Shown here: positions 33,769 to 42,771 of the stretch, one piece after another | Position numbering within the stretch: the first letter of the stretch is position 1 | Layout: each line of letters starts with the position of its first letter | Source: Gammaproteobacteria bacterium | GTDB taxonomy: Bacteria; Pseudomonadota; Gammaproteobacteria; Pseudomonadales; Azotimanducaceae | Direction of reading: 5' to 3' | NCBI GenBank assembly: GCA_026708185.1 | Contig: JAPOVK010000053.1 | Coordinates: 62,001-126,000, forward strand | DNA: 64,000 nt | The notes under the pieces: generated by a model | Database searches by the model: none | Seen by the model: only the letters and a program-made list of their open reading frames with translations | Told to the model about the DNA's origin: nothing | Position numbers and translations under genes: made by a program

Positions 33769-36700
33769 TCATGTGGCGATCAGCTTCGCCGCGGCCGCCA
33801 GATCGGCGGTCCCGTAGGCAGCGCTGGCCACATCCCTGCGGCGCCCGCGTCTGAAGTCCTCGCGGATCATCACCAAGGCGGGCACGACGAATAGGATCAC
33901 CACGCTCGCGAACACGATCCCCGTTGCCAAGCTCACGGCCATCGGGATCAGGAACTGCGCCTGCGTGCTGGTCTCGAACAGCATCGGCGTCAGACCCAGC
34001 GCGGTGGTCGCGGTGGTCAGGAAGATCGCGCGGAAACGGTGCCGGGCAGCGGCCACGATGGCTTCCGCCACGGGCACGTCCAATTCGCGGCGGAACCGGT
34101 TGTAGCGGTCGATCATCACCAGCGAGTCGTTCACCACCACGCCGGAGAGCGCCACCATGCCGAAGATCGAGATGAACGAAAGGTTGTAGCCGAGCAGGTA
34201 GTGGCCGACCACCGCCCCGGCGGCGCCGAGCGGCACGCCGACCAGGATGATGAACGGCTGTGCGTAGCTGCGCATTTGCGCTGCGAGAAGGACGAAGATC
34301 ACCAGCAGGGCGACGAAGGTCAGGTTGCCGAGTTGGCTCAAGTCCTGCTGCTGTTCGCGGCCGAAACCGGCCTGAGTGGCCTGCAAGCCCGGGTACCGGG
34401 CCTTCAGCTCCGGCAGGATCGTGCCCTGGACGATCGCGTTGACCTCGCCGGGGGTGGCCACCTCCGTATCGACGTCCGCCGACACGGTGACGATTCGCAA
34501 CCCGTCGATGCGGTCGATGGAGGAAAAACTGCGCGACTCGGTGACCCGGGCCACGGCGGACAGCGGCGCCTCGGCCCCGTCCGCGAGCCGGATGCGGACA
34601 TTGAAGAAGTCGCTCGAACTGCGGCGTTGTTCCTCCGGGTAGCGCACCATGACCTTGAGTTCGCTGCGCCCCCGCTGGATACGTTGGACCTCATCGCCAA
34701 AGAAGTTGCGCCGTAGCTGCCGGGCGATGTCCGCAGGCGTGAGTCCCGCCGCTTCGCCGGCGGCGGTCAATTCGATGTCGTATTGCCGCTTGCCGAGGCT
34801 TTGGGAGTCCTGGATCTCGTAGAGGGACGGAATGCCTCGATAGCGTCGCTTGAGTTCCTCGACGGCCTCGGTGAGCGTGTCGGTGTCCTGATGGGTCAGT
34901 TCGTACTCGACGTCGGCACCGGGGCCGAAGAACTCGGCGACGTAGGAGAGCCGTTCCGTCCCGGGGATGTCGCCCACCTTCTGTCGCCAGACGCGCTCAA
35001 GTTCGCCAGCCGACAATGTCCTTAAGGGTTCGTTGTTGAGTTGGATCTGGATCGATGCGATGTTGTTGGATGCGTTGAGCCGGCTGCCGCCCTCCGGGCC
35101 GCCGCCGGTATTGATGCTGCCGCCGATGGTCGCGCTGATGGAGCGGAAGGACGTCCCGCCCACCTCCTCGTTGGTGGCATAGGCGGCATCGACCACCTTC
35201 TCGGCCGCGGCGCGGGTGACCTCGAACGGCGTACCGACCGGGAATTCGATGTCCGCGCGCATCCGGTTCGACTCCAGTTCCGGGAAGAATATGAACCGCA
35301 CGACGCCGAAGAACAGCATCGCCAAGGCGACCAACAACAGCGCAACGCCGCCGAGCAAGGTCCAGTAACGGTGCCGGACGGCGGCGGCAATGGCGGTGAC
35401 GAGGATGTTGTCGCGGAAGTGTTTGACACCGGCGCTGACCTTGGCCTGGAAAACATTCAGCGGCCAGCCGCTCCACGGGCGCCCGTGGGACAGGTGCGCC
35501 GGCAGGATGAAGAACACCTCGATCAGCGACATGGTCAGCACGGTGATCACCACCACGGGCACGACGCCTAGGATCTGACCGAACGTCCCCGTGACGAACA
35601 GCAAGGGCGCGAACGCCGCCATTGTGGTAAGGACGCCGATCGTCACCGGGCCGCGGACGCCGAGCGCGCCCTTGATGGCGGCCGCGGGCCCCTGGCCGCC
35701 GGCTTCCTGTTCGGCGACGATGTTCTCGCCCACCACCACGGCGTCGTCCACGACGATGCCGAGCACGATGATCAGCGCGAACAGCGACACCATGTTGATG
35801 TTGACGCCGAAAAAGTCGAAGAACAGGAAGGCGCCGAGAAAGGAGATCGGCACGCCCATGGCGACCCAGACCGCCAGGCGCAGGTCGAGCATGACGAAGA
35901 GGAACAGGAACACCAGCGAGAATCCGAGCACGCCGTTGCGGACCAGCAGGTTGATGCGGTCTTCGAGAACCTCGGTCTGATCGTCCCAGACCTCGATGTC
36001 GATGCCGGGCGGCGGCTCGAAGTCGGCGAGCATGGCCTTGATCTCTTCGGCGATCAGCAGCACGTCTTCCGCTTCGGATTTCTGCACGCGCACGAAGACG
36101 CTCTGACGGCCGTTGTATTCGTTGATGAGGTCGGTGTCGACGAAGCCGTCGCGGATGTTCGCCACGTCGCCCAGGCGAAGGATGGAACCATCGGGCAGGG
36201 CGCGCAGCACGATGTCCCGGAACTCGTCGCCGCGCACGCGCTTGGTGTTCGTGCGCAGCAGCAGGTCGCCGGCTTCGGTGCGCAGTTCGCCTGAGGCAAG
36301 GTTCAGCGAGGACAGCCGTACCGCGTTGGCGACCTGCCCGATCGACAGGTCGTAGCGACGCAGATCCTCTTCGCGAACCTCGATGGCGATTTCGTAGTCG
36401 CGCGCGCCGAGCATGCTTACGAGCGAGACCGTGGGCAAGGCGAGCAGCGCCTCCTCGAGCATCTCCGCGCCGCGCATCAACTCGATCTCGGGGAGTTCGG
36501 TCGACACCACGAGAGACATGACGTCACTCAAGTTCTCCGCGCGCACGATGTCGGCCTGTTCGGCGTCCTCGGGCGGGAAATCCGCCAGCCGGTCGACGGC
36601 TGCCTCGATGTCGTCGCGCACGCGCATCGCGTCGACGAAATCCTTCAGTTCGGCGGTCACCGTGCCCAGGTTTTCCGACGCCGTGGAGAGCACGCGGTCG

Positions 36701-36978
36701 ATGCCATCGATGCCGAAGATGGACTCCTCCACACGGCGGGTGATGCCTTCCTCCACTTCGGTCGGCGTGGCGCCGGGGTAGGTCACCGTGACGCGGATTT
36801 GGCCCGGGTCGATGGTCGGGAAGATCTGCGCGGTCAGCCGCAGGCCCGCGAGCAGGCCGCCGACGAGCATGAGCCCCATCATCAGGTTGGCGGCGACCGG
36901 ATTGTTGGCGAAATAGCCGATCAATCCCTGGCCGGTGGCGATCGGGGGCAGTCGCCCGACGCTCTGGACTTCGCTCAC
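33769..36978 (-). CDS. RND-family efflux pump inner-membrane permease (AcrB-like)
   Basis: 1069 residues, full length for a HAE-1-type RND pump with about 12 transmembrane helices and two large periplasmic loops. TM1 lies near residue 30 (NPVAANLMMGLMLVGGL); proton-relay acidic pair in TM4 appears as GIVVDDAVVVGENI; a conserved lysine-bearing helix occurs later. Secretes small compounds or drugs with a periplasmic adaptor and an outer membrane channel. The upstream adaptor gene overlaps by 4 bases (36975-36978), so the two form an operon; no TolC-like gene is in the window. Substrate unknown. Confidence 0.93.
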   Translation of the reverse strand: MSEVQSVGRLPPIATGQGLIGYFANNPVAANLMMGLMLVGGLLAGLRLTAQIFPTIDPGQIRVTVTYPGATPTEVEEGITRRVEESIFGIDGIDRVLSTASENLGTVTAELKDFVDAMRVRDDIEAAVDRLADFPPEDAEQADIVRAENLSDVMSLVVSTELPEIELMRGAEMLEEALLALPTVSLVSMLGARDYEIAIEVREEDLRRYDLSIGQVANAVRLSSLNLASGELRTEAGDLLLRTNTKRVRGDEFRDIVLRALPDGSILRLGDVANIRDGFVDTDLINEYNGRQSVFVRVQKSEAEDVLLIAEEIKAMLADFEPPPGIDIEVWDDQTEVLEDRINLLVRNGVLGFSLVFLFLFVMLDLRLAVWVAMGVPISFLGAFLFFDFFGVNINMVSLFALIIVLGIVVDDAVVVGENIVAEQEAGGQGPAAAIKGALGVRGPVTIGVLTTMAAFAPLLFVTGTFGQILGVVPVVVITVLTMSLIEVFFILPAHLSHGRPWSGWPLNVFQAKVSAGVKHFRDNILVTAIAAAVRHRYWTLLGGVALLLVALAMLFFGVVRFIFFPELESNRMRADIEFPVGTPFEVTRAAAEKVVDAAYATNEEVGGTSFRSISATIGGSINTGGGPEGGSRLNASNNIASIQIQLNNEPLRTLSAGELERVWRQKVGDIPGTERLSYVAEFFGPGADVEYELTHQDTDTLTEAVEELKRRYRGIPSLYEIQDSQSLGKRQYDIELTAAGEAAGLTPADIARQLRRNFFGDEVQRIQRGRSELKVMVRYPEEQRRSSSDFFNVRIRLADGAEAPLSAVARVTESRSFSSIDRIDGLRIVTVSADVDTEVATPGEVNAIVQGTILPELKARYPGLQATQAGFGREQQQDLSQLGNLTFVALLVIFVLLAAQMRSYAQPFIILVGVPLGAAGAVVGHYLLGYNLSFISIFGMVALSGVVVNDSLVMIDRYNRFRRELDVPVAEAIVAAARHRFRAIFLTTATTALGLTPMLFETSTQAQFLIPMAVSLATGIVFASVVILFVVPALVMIREDFRRGRRRDVASAAYGTADLAAAAKLIAT

Positions 36979-38258
36979 CCTTCACCTCGGGGCGCATCGC
37001 CGAATCGGCCCCGCGCCTCGCTGCCGATGTCTACCGGCAGTCCCGCTTCCGCACCCGGAACGGCGCCGAGCACCACGCCGTCCTTGTAGTCGAAGGCGCC
37101 GACCACCCAGCCCTCTGCACTGTTGCCGAGGGTACGGGGCACCACGGGCTCGAGAACGCCTTGTGCAACAACCCAGACGCTGCGGTTGATCTGTTCGGCG
37201 GCTGGCGGCAGTACGAACGTGCGTTCAACAGCGGGGCCGTCGACGACGACGTCGACGAACGTGCCGGGTGGCGGCGGACTGGTCTCGGGGCCGAATCGGA
37301 GATAGAGCTGGGCAAAGCGGGTGCGCTCGTCGAGTTCCGCCGAGACGCGCTCGACGGTGGCTTCGATGCTGTCCGAGTCGGCGCGGACCGTGGCGCTGCG
37401 CCCGATGGCCGGGTCGATGCGTTCGAGCTCGTCCGCCGCGATCGGCACGACGACCTCGAGGGCATCGAAAGCGAAAGCCCTGCCGAACGACTGCCCGGCA
37501 AGAAGCACTTGACCCACCTCCGCGGTCGACTCGGTGACGCGGCCGTCGAAGGGCAACGAGAAGCTGGTTCGCCTGAGGTTCAGGGCCGCGATTTCGCTGC
37601 GCGCCTGGGCTCCCGAGAGTTGCGCTCGTGCCTGGGCGATCTGCGGAATGCGTGCGACCAGCGGAGGCACGTCCTCGTTGGGATGCAGCAAAGCGTAGTT
37701 CGCCCGTGCGGCATCGCTTTCGGCGCGTTGCAGCATGAGGGTCGACTGCGCCGCCGCGATGTCCGCCCGCGCCTGGTCGAGGGCGAGTTCGAAGTCGCGC
37801 CGATCGATGACCAGGAGTTGCTCGTCGGCGGCGAACGTGCCGCCAGCGCGCAAGGCGGGGGAGATCGACACCACGCGTCCGCCGACTTGGGGTGTCAGGG
37901 CCACGTAGTTGCGGACATTCACGGTGCCTGTGGCGTCGACCTCGATCGTGGTCGGCGACGCCAGCGGACGGACGATGTTGACGATCGGCAACGGGTCGTC
38001 CTGCATATTCGCGAACGCAGGCGGGGCGCCCGCGTCGCGACCGGGTGCGCGGGCGTAGAGAAACACTGCGACGATGATGGCGAGGACGACGACGATCTGG
38101 ATGGGGCCGATCCAGCGGCGGCGCTTGGACGTGGCTTCCCCGGAGTCGGCGTGCGCCTCGGCGTCGACGGCCACCGGGCGCTTGGCGGGCTCGTCCCCCA
38201 TGGAGGGCTCGACTGCCGGCGCGGTTGCCGCGCCGCGTTTGCGGAACAGTCTTGCCAT
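36975..38258 (-). CDS. RND efflux periplasmic adaptor (membrane fusion protein)
   Basis: 427 residues. Cytoplasmic N-tail, one helix (IQIVVVLAIIVAVFLYARAP, about 52-71), then the adaptor layout: lipoyl half (IEVDATGTVNVRNYVALTPQ), long alpha-hairpin (QARADIAAAQSTLMLQRAES then DAARANYALL), second lipoyl half and beta-barrel (FSLPFDGRVTESTAEVGQVL). It links the RND permease to an outer membrane channel. Gene order adaptor then permease with a 4-base overlap. Confidence 0.92.
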   Translation of the reverse strand: MARLFRKRGAATAPAVEPSMGDEPAKRPVAVDAEAHADSGEATSKRRRWIGPIQIVVVLAIIVAVFLYARAPGRDAGAPPAFANMQDDPLPIVNIVRPLASPTTIEVDATGTVNVRNYVALTPQVGGRVVSISPALRAGGTFAADEQLLVIDRRDFELALDQARADIAAAQSTLMLQRAESDAARANYALLHPNEDVPPLVARIPQIAQARAQLSGAQARSEIAALNLRRTSFSLPFDGRVTESTAEVGQVLLAGQSFGRAFAFDALEVVVPIAADELERIDPAIGRSATVRADSDSIEATVERVSAELDERTRFAQLYLRFGPETSPPPPGTFVDVVVDGPAVERTFVLPPAAEQINRSVWVVAQGVLEPVVPRTLGNSAEGWVVGAFDYKDGVVLGAVPGAEAGLPVDIGSEARGRFGDAPRGEG

Positions 38259-38281
38259 CGTCCGGCTCCGGGTTACGGACC

Positions 38282-39448
38282 TCAGTCGGGCAGCCCGAGA
38301 ACGCGTTTGGCGATGATGTTGCGCTGAATCTCCGAACTGCCGCCTTCTATGGAGTTGGCCTTGGAGCGCAGCCAGGCGCGGGTCGAGCCGCGTTCCCCGC
38401 CGTTGAACCCGTCGCCAGCCCAGCCGAGGCCTTGGACGCCGAGTATCGACATCAAGAGGTCATTGCGCTTCATGTTCTGCTCGGTGCCGTAGAGCTTGAA
38501 CATCGAGGACAGGAAACTCGGCGCCTTGGAACTGGTCGCTTCCTCGAAGGAGCGGCGGATCGTGAGCTGGTAGGCCTCGTCGCCGATCCGCTGGTCGATG
38601 ACGCGGTCGCGAACGGCGTGATCGGCGATGCGACCGCCGTCTTCGCCGGCGTACTCCTTCGCCCACTCATCGATCGTCTTGGCCTTCTGGCGCGTGCCGC
38701 CGCGGCCACCGATGGAGCTGCGCTCGTATTGCAGCAGGCGTTTGCCCACCGTCCAGCCCTCGCCGGGCTTGCCGATCAGGTGGCGTTTGGGGACGCGGAC
38801 GTTGTCGAAGAACGTCTGGCAGAACTCGGAGGAGCCGCTGATCAGTTCGATCGGGGACACGGTGACACCCTCGGTGTCCATATCCAGCACGAGGAAGGAG
38901 ATGCCCTCGTGCTTCGGTGCCTTGGGATCGGTCCGCACCAGGCAGAAGATCCAGTCCGCGCCATCGGCCCCGGAGGTCCAGATCTTGGAGCCGTTGACGA
39001 CGTAGTCGTCGCCGTCCTCGACCGCGCGCATCTGCAGGCTGGCGAGGTCCGATCCGGCTCCCGGCTCGCTGTAGCCCTGGCACCAGCGGATGTCGCCGCG
39101 GGTGATCGGCGGCAAGTGCTCACGACACTGCGAGTCGTTGCCGAACTCGATGATCGCGGGACCGATCATGGTCAGGCCGTGGCCGGACAGCGGGGCCGGG
39201 GCGTTGATGCGGCGCATCTCCTCGTCGAGGACCATGTTCTCGGCCACGCTCAAGCCGCCGCCACCGTATTCCTTGGGCCACATCGGCGCCGTCCAGCCGC
39301 GCTCCGCCATACGGTCCAGCCACAGCTTGGTGTCCGGATTGGCGTATACGGCCTTGCGACCGCCCGCCGTGTAGCCACCCATGCCCCGGCGCAAGCTGTC
39401 CGGGCAGTTGTCGTCTAGCCAGGCTCGCGCCTCACCACGGAAATCCAT
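38282..39448 (-). CDS. acyl-CoA dehydrogenase family protein
   Basis: 388 residues from ATG 39448 (GAGAGG 8 bases upstream; two upstream in-frame ATGs exist). FAD-dependent acyl-CoA dehydrogenase: N-terminal helical domain, middle beta domain with CQGYSEPGAGSDLASLQ, C-terminal helical domain ending GGSSEIQRNIIAKRVLGLP, the family C-terminal signature. It oxidises acyl-CoA thioesters and feeds electrons to ETF. The gene overlaps the end of the metallophosphoesterase by about 17 bases on the same strand. Substrate chain length cannot be judged. Confidence 0.9.
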   Translation of the reverse strand: MDFRGEARAWLDDNCPDSLRRGMGGYTAGGRKAVYANPDTKLWLDRMAERGWTAPMWPKEYGGGGLSVAENMVLDEEMRRINAPAPLSGHGLTMIGPAIIEFGNDSQCREHLPPITRGDIRWCQGYSEPGAGSDLASLQMRAVEDGDDYVVNGSKIWTSGADGADWIFCLVRTDPKAPKHEGISFLVLDMDTEGVTVSPIELISGSSEFCQTFFDNVRVPKRHLIGKPGEGWTVGKRLLQYERSSIGGRGGTRQKAKTIDEWAKEYAGEDGGRIADHAVRDRVIDQRIGDEAYQLTIRRSFEEATSSKAPSFLSSMFKLYGTEQNMKRNDLLMSILGVQGLGWAGDGFNGGERGSTRAWLRSKANSIEGGSSEIQRNIIAKRVLGLPD

Positions 39449-40232
39449 TGCCATATCCTCTCGTCTCGTCTTTGTCGTCCGCATCCCAGTCCGTCACCTG
39501 CCGGCTCGAGACTTCGACCCCGGCCTCGGGACAGAGCGTGACGACGGCGACCTTGCCGCCTCCCGCTCCCGCGTAGTGCGCCACCGGCGAGCCGCAGTAG
39601 TAGGCCTTGGTCGAGCCTTCGCTGTGATCCGCCCAGACGTGGATGTGGCCGAGCGCCAGGTAGTCGAAGCCGGATGTCTCGATCTCCTCGCGCGTGATCG
39701 GTGACGAACCCTGGTCGATGCGCTCGTCGACCACCTGGCCATGTGCCATCCCGACGTTCCAATGACCGTCGTGGCGGTCCGGGGACCCGTCCAAGGGGTA
39801 GTTCTCCGGCGCATGTTCGAACATGGCGCGGCCCCAGACCGTGACGCCGAGGTCCTTGAGATTGACGCTGGTACCGCCGTGCGCCATCAACCCGTGGACG
39901 TGCTCGCCGGCGGCATCGAAGTCGAAGCGGTTCCACACCGAGGTGGCGTCGTGGACGTCGTGGTTGCCGGGCAGCATCACCACCTGGCATTTGCCCGGTC
40001 GCAGCCGGGCGAACTGCCGGTAGACGAAATCGATGTTGGTGTCGTCCACGCGGTTGTTGTCGAACAGGTCGCCGGCGATCAGCAGGAGGTCCGCGTTCAC
40101 TTCGAGGGCGGTGTCGAGGACGCCGGCGAATGCGCGCTCGGCGCGGCTGCGGAAACCGTCGACGGGCGTCGACGTGCCGTTGCTGTCCAGGTGCACGTCG
40201 GACGTGTGGACGATTTTGAGTTGTCTTTGCAC
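39432..40232 (-). CDS. SbcD-like metallophosphoesterase
   Basis: 266 residues, calcineurin-like phosphoesterase: TSDVHLD (motif I, D-x-H), IAGDLFDNNRVDD (motif II, GDLFD), LPGNHDVHDA (motif III, GNHD) and MAHGQ plus LGHIHVW (motif V, GHIH). SbcD-type nucleases act with SbcC, but no sbcC is adjacent and the protein is shorter than SbcD, so a stand-alone phosphodiesterase is equally possible. Overlaps the acyl-CoA dehydrogenase start. Confidence 0.85.
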   Translation of the reverse strand: MQRQLKIVHTSDVHLDSNGTSTPVDGFRSRAERAFAGVLDTALEVNADLLLIAGDLFDNNRVDDTNIDFVYRQFARLRPGKCQVVMLPGNHDVHDATSVWNRFDFDAAGEHVHGLMAHGGTSVNLKDLGVTVWGRAMFEHAPENYPLDGSPDRHDGHWNVGMAHGQVVDERIDQGSSPITREEIETSGFDYLALGHIHVWADHSEGSTKAYYCGSPVAHYAGAGGGKVAVVTLCPEAGVEVSSRQVTDWDADDKDETRGYGNGFPW

Positions 40233-40300
40233 GAGCGGTGTCTGGTTGCCCCAAAAGAGCGCCTAATCCAAAAGTTCCAGCTTACATCCTTATACTGACG

Positions 40301-40345
40301 GGAGAACGCGAAGCGTTCTCCAACGAGTCGCCGCTAGGCGACTCG
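40301..40345. repeat. double-hairpin repeat at 40.3 kb, possible terminator
   Basis: Hairpin 1 GGAGAACGC-GAA-GCGTTCTCC (40301-40321) and hairpin 2 CGAGTCGCC-GCTA-GGCGACTCG (40324-40345), just after the nitronate monooxygenase stop on the minus strand. Same design as copies at 14.3, 18.9 and 41.5 kb. Confidence 0.8.
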
Positions 40346-40346
40346 C

Positions 40347-41489
40347 TCACTCGTCCACGGCGTCGGTGAGGCGTTCGACGGCGCCGGCGAAGTCCTCCAT
40401 GAAGTCGTATACGACCGTGCGTGCGGAAACCGTCTCGTTCATCAGCCCAACGCCTTGGCCGACGTAGTAGTTGACCAGTTGCTTGGCACCGGCATGGTCG
40501 GACTGCGCCAGCTGGTTGATCTTGCGGAACGCGGCACCCGCGAGCACGCCTTGCAGCGGCATCGGCAACGGATCCGGTGCCTCATCGGCGGTCCAGGCGT
40601 CGGTCCAAGCGGACTTCAGCTGCCGCGTGTACTTGCCGGTGCGGCTGCGCGAGCGCACCGTTTGCCGCGAATTGGCGGCGAGCATCTTCTCCTTGACCAC
40701 GGGCAGCGTCTCCGCCTCAGCGGTGGTCAGCCATACCGAGCCAGTCCATACGCCCGCCGCACCCATGGCCATGCAGGCAGCCATCTGCCGCCCGGTGACG
40801 ATGCCACCGGCGGCGAGGATGTGGGACCCGTTGTCCTCGTAAGGCCGCAATGCCTCGAGCACTTCCGGCAGCAACACCATGGTGGAGACTTCGCCGCAGT
40901 GGCCGCCCGCTTCCGTGCCTGCGACGATGATGACGTCGACGCCGGCCTCGGCGTGCTTGATCGCGTGCTCGCGGGCGCCGGCCAGTGCGCCGACCTTGGC
41001 ACCGTGGGCGCGAGCCCGGTCGAACATGAACCCGGGCGGCACGCCAAGCGCGTTCACCACCATCTTGACGGGGTGCGCGAACGCGGCGTCGAGGATCTTG
41101 CTCGCGCCGACCTCGCGCATGTTGTCGCCGAGGCCCTCGCGCACCGTGCTCTCCCACAGGTCGGCGGTGTCGATGTCGTGTTCCGCGAGCATGTGCTCGA
41201 TGTAGGCCTTGTGCTCGGCGGGAATGCGCTCCTCGAGTTCGGCTGCGGTCAGCGCCTGCGCCTTGCTGTCCATGCTGGTGGGGACCAGGAGATCGACGCC
41301 GTAGGGCTTGCCGTTGACGTGGTCGTCGATCCAGGAGAGCTCGATGTCGAGCGTCGCCGGGGAGTGCCCGGCCGCCCCGAGAACGCCGAAACCGCCGGCG
41401 TTGCTGACCGCCGCGATGACGTCACGGCAGTGGCTGAACGCGAACAGTGGAAACTCGATGCCGAGTTCGTCGCACAGGCGCGATTGCAT
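40347..41489 (-). CDS. nitronate monooxygenase/2-nitropropane dioxygenase family protein
   Basis: 380 residues. FMN-dependent TIM barrel: N-terminal SRLCDELGIEFPLFAFSHCR, phosphate-binding region AAGGIVTGRQMAACMAMGAA, and EAGGHCGEVSTMVLLPEVLE with the typical catalytic His. The family oxidises nitronates or acts as an NAD(P)H:quinone-type oxidoreductase. The start ATG 41489 is used because the upstream frame runs into the repeat at 41.5 kb. A TAG-free, AT-rich terminator-like stretch is not seen, but the hairpin repeat follows its stop. Confidence 0.88.
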   Translation of the reverse strand: MQSRLCDELGIEFPLFAFSHCRDVIAAVSNAGGFGVLGAAGHSPATLDIELSWIDDHVNGKPYGVDLLVPTSMDSKAQALTAAELEERIPAEHKAYIEHMLAEHDIDTADLWESTVREGLGDNMREVGASKILDAAFAHPVKMVVNALGVPPGFMFDRARAHGAKVGALAGAREHAIKHAEAGVDVIIVAGTEAGGHCGEVSTMVLLPEVLEALRPYEDNGSHILAAGGIVTGRQMAACMAMGAAGVWTGSVWLTTAEAETLPVVKEKMLAANSRQTVRSRSRTGKYTRQLKSAWTDAWTADEAPDPLPMPLQGVLAGAAFRKINQLAQSDHAGAKQLVNYYVGQGVGLMNETVSARTVVYDFMEDFAGAVERLTDAVDE

Positions 41490-41536
41490 CCGGTGTGGCC
41501 CTTCCTCCCGTGGGGGCGGCGATTCTAGCAAGGAAC

Positions 41537-41584
41537 GCGACCGCTTCGCGGTCGCCCGCAGAATTCGCTGCGCGCGAATTCTGC
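41537..41584. repeat. double-hairpin repeat at 41.5 kb
   Basis: Hairpin 1 GCGACCGC-TTC-GCGGTCGC (41537-41555), identical to hairpin 1 at 14.3 kb; hairpin 2 GCAGAATTCGC-TGCGC-GCGAATTCTGC (41558-41584). It lies between the divergent nitronate monooxygenase and alcohol dehydrogenase genes. Confidence 0.82.
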
Positions 41585-41662
41585 CTAAGTCGTGCCAGCT
41601 TGCCTTGGAGCGTGGCGGCGTACCAAACTCCGGGAACGCCAACCAACGCCTAAGGAATCGCC

Positions 41663-42760
41663 ATGAGCACGCCCGCCCGCGTCGTCGTCTGCCCCCAGGA
41701 ACAGGCGCCGCTTGAAGTCCAGGAAATCGACCTCCCCGACCCCGGTCCGACGCAGGTCGTCGTCAGGCAGTTCGCGTCCGGCATCTGCCATTCCCAACTC
41801 CACCAGATGCACCGTCAGCGACGCCGGCCGACGCTGCTCGGCCACGAGTCCACAGGTGTCGTCATCAAGAAGGGAACCGATGTCTCGCACCTCGACGAGG
41901 GGGACATCGCCCTAGTGACATGGGTCCCCCGCGACGCCGGCAACGCCACGTCGCAGCCGTCGGCCGCCACGTTGGACATCGCCGGCGGGACGGCCGTGTC
42001 GCAGAACGTCTTCACCTGGGCCGACCACACGATCGCCGACGAGCAGTACGTGGTCAAAGCGCCGGCCGATATCGCCCGCGACGTGACGTCGATCATCGGC
42101 TGCGCCGTGATGACCGGCGCTGGCGCCGTCGTGAACACCGCCAACGTGCAGGCGGGCGACTCGGTCGCGATCTTCGGCGTTGGGGGCGTGGGCTTGTCGG
42201 CCGTGGTCGGCGCGAAGATGCGCCGTGCCGACCCGATCATCGCCGTGGACCTCGACGAGACGAAGCTCGAGTTCGCCAAGCGGTTCGGCGCCACACACGG
42301 AATCAACGCCTCGAAGGTCGACGCGGTCGAGGCGATCCACGCCATGACCGGGAATCCGAACCAGACGATGATGGGTGGTCGACCTGTCACCGGCGTCGAC
42401 TTCGCCTTCGACTGCATCGGCCTCAAGGTCACGATGGAGCAGATCGTCCCGGCCTGCCGCGGGGGCCACTTCGGCGTCTGCCAGGGCGGCACGGCGGTGC
42501 TCGTGGGCGTGCCGAGTACCACCGTCGAGTTGAACGCCGGCGAGATCCTCGGCCAGGAGAAACAGTTCCGCGGCTCCATCGGCGGCTCGTGCTCGCCGGA
42601 CCGCGACTTCCCCATGTTTCTCGATTGGCATGCCCACGGCGACTTGGACCTCGAGTCGCTGGTGACCGAGCGCTACGCGATCGACGACATCAACGAGGCG
42701 ACGACGGCGTTGGAGGAAGGTCGGATCAGCGGCCGGTCGATCCTCACGTTCGACTCCTAA
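41663..42760 (+). CDS. zinc-type alcohol dehydrogenase superfamily protein
   Basis: 365 residues, medium-chain dehydrogenase fold: N-terminal catalytic domain with GICHSQLHQMHR (zinc Cys), LLGHESTGVV (zinc His), and NAD-binding Rossmann GVGGVGLSAVVGAK followed by IIAVDLDE. It lacks the four structural-zinc cysteines seen in most class III enzymes. Oxidises an alcohol with NAD(P). Followed 12 bases later by the glycosidase-like gene. Confidence 0.88.
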   Translation: MSTPARVVVCPQEQAPLEVQEIDLPDPGPTQVVVRQFASGICHSQLHQMHRQRRRPTLLGHESTGVVIKKGTDVSHLDEGDIALVTWVPRDAGNATSQPSAATLDIAGGTAVSQNVFTWADHTIADEQYVVKAPADIARDVTSIIGCAVMTGAGAVVNTANVQAGDSVAIFGVGGVGLSAVVGAKMRRADPIIAVDLDETKLEFAKRFGATHGINASKVDAVEAIHAMTGNPNQTMMGGRPVTGVDFAFDCIGLKVTMEQIVPACRGGHFGVCQGGTAVLVGVPSTTVELNAGEILGQEKQFRGSIGGSCSPDRDFPMFLDWHAHGDLDLESLVTERYAIDDINEATTALEEGRISGRSILTFDS

Positions 42761-42771
42761 AGTCTGGGCAC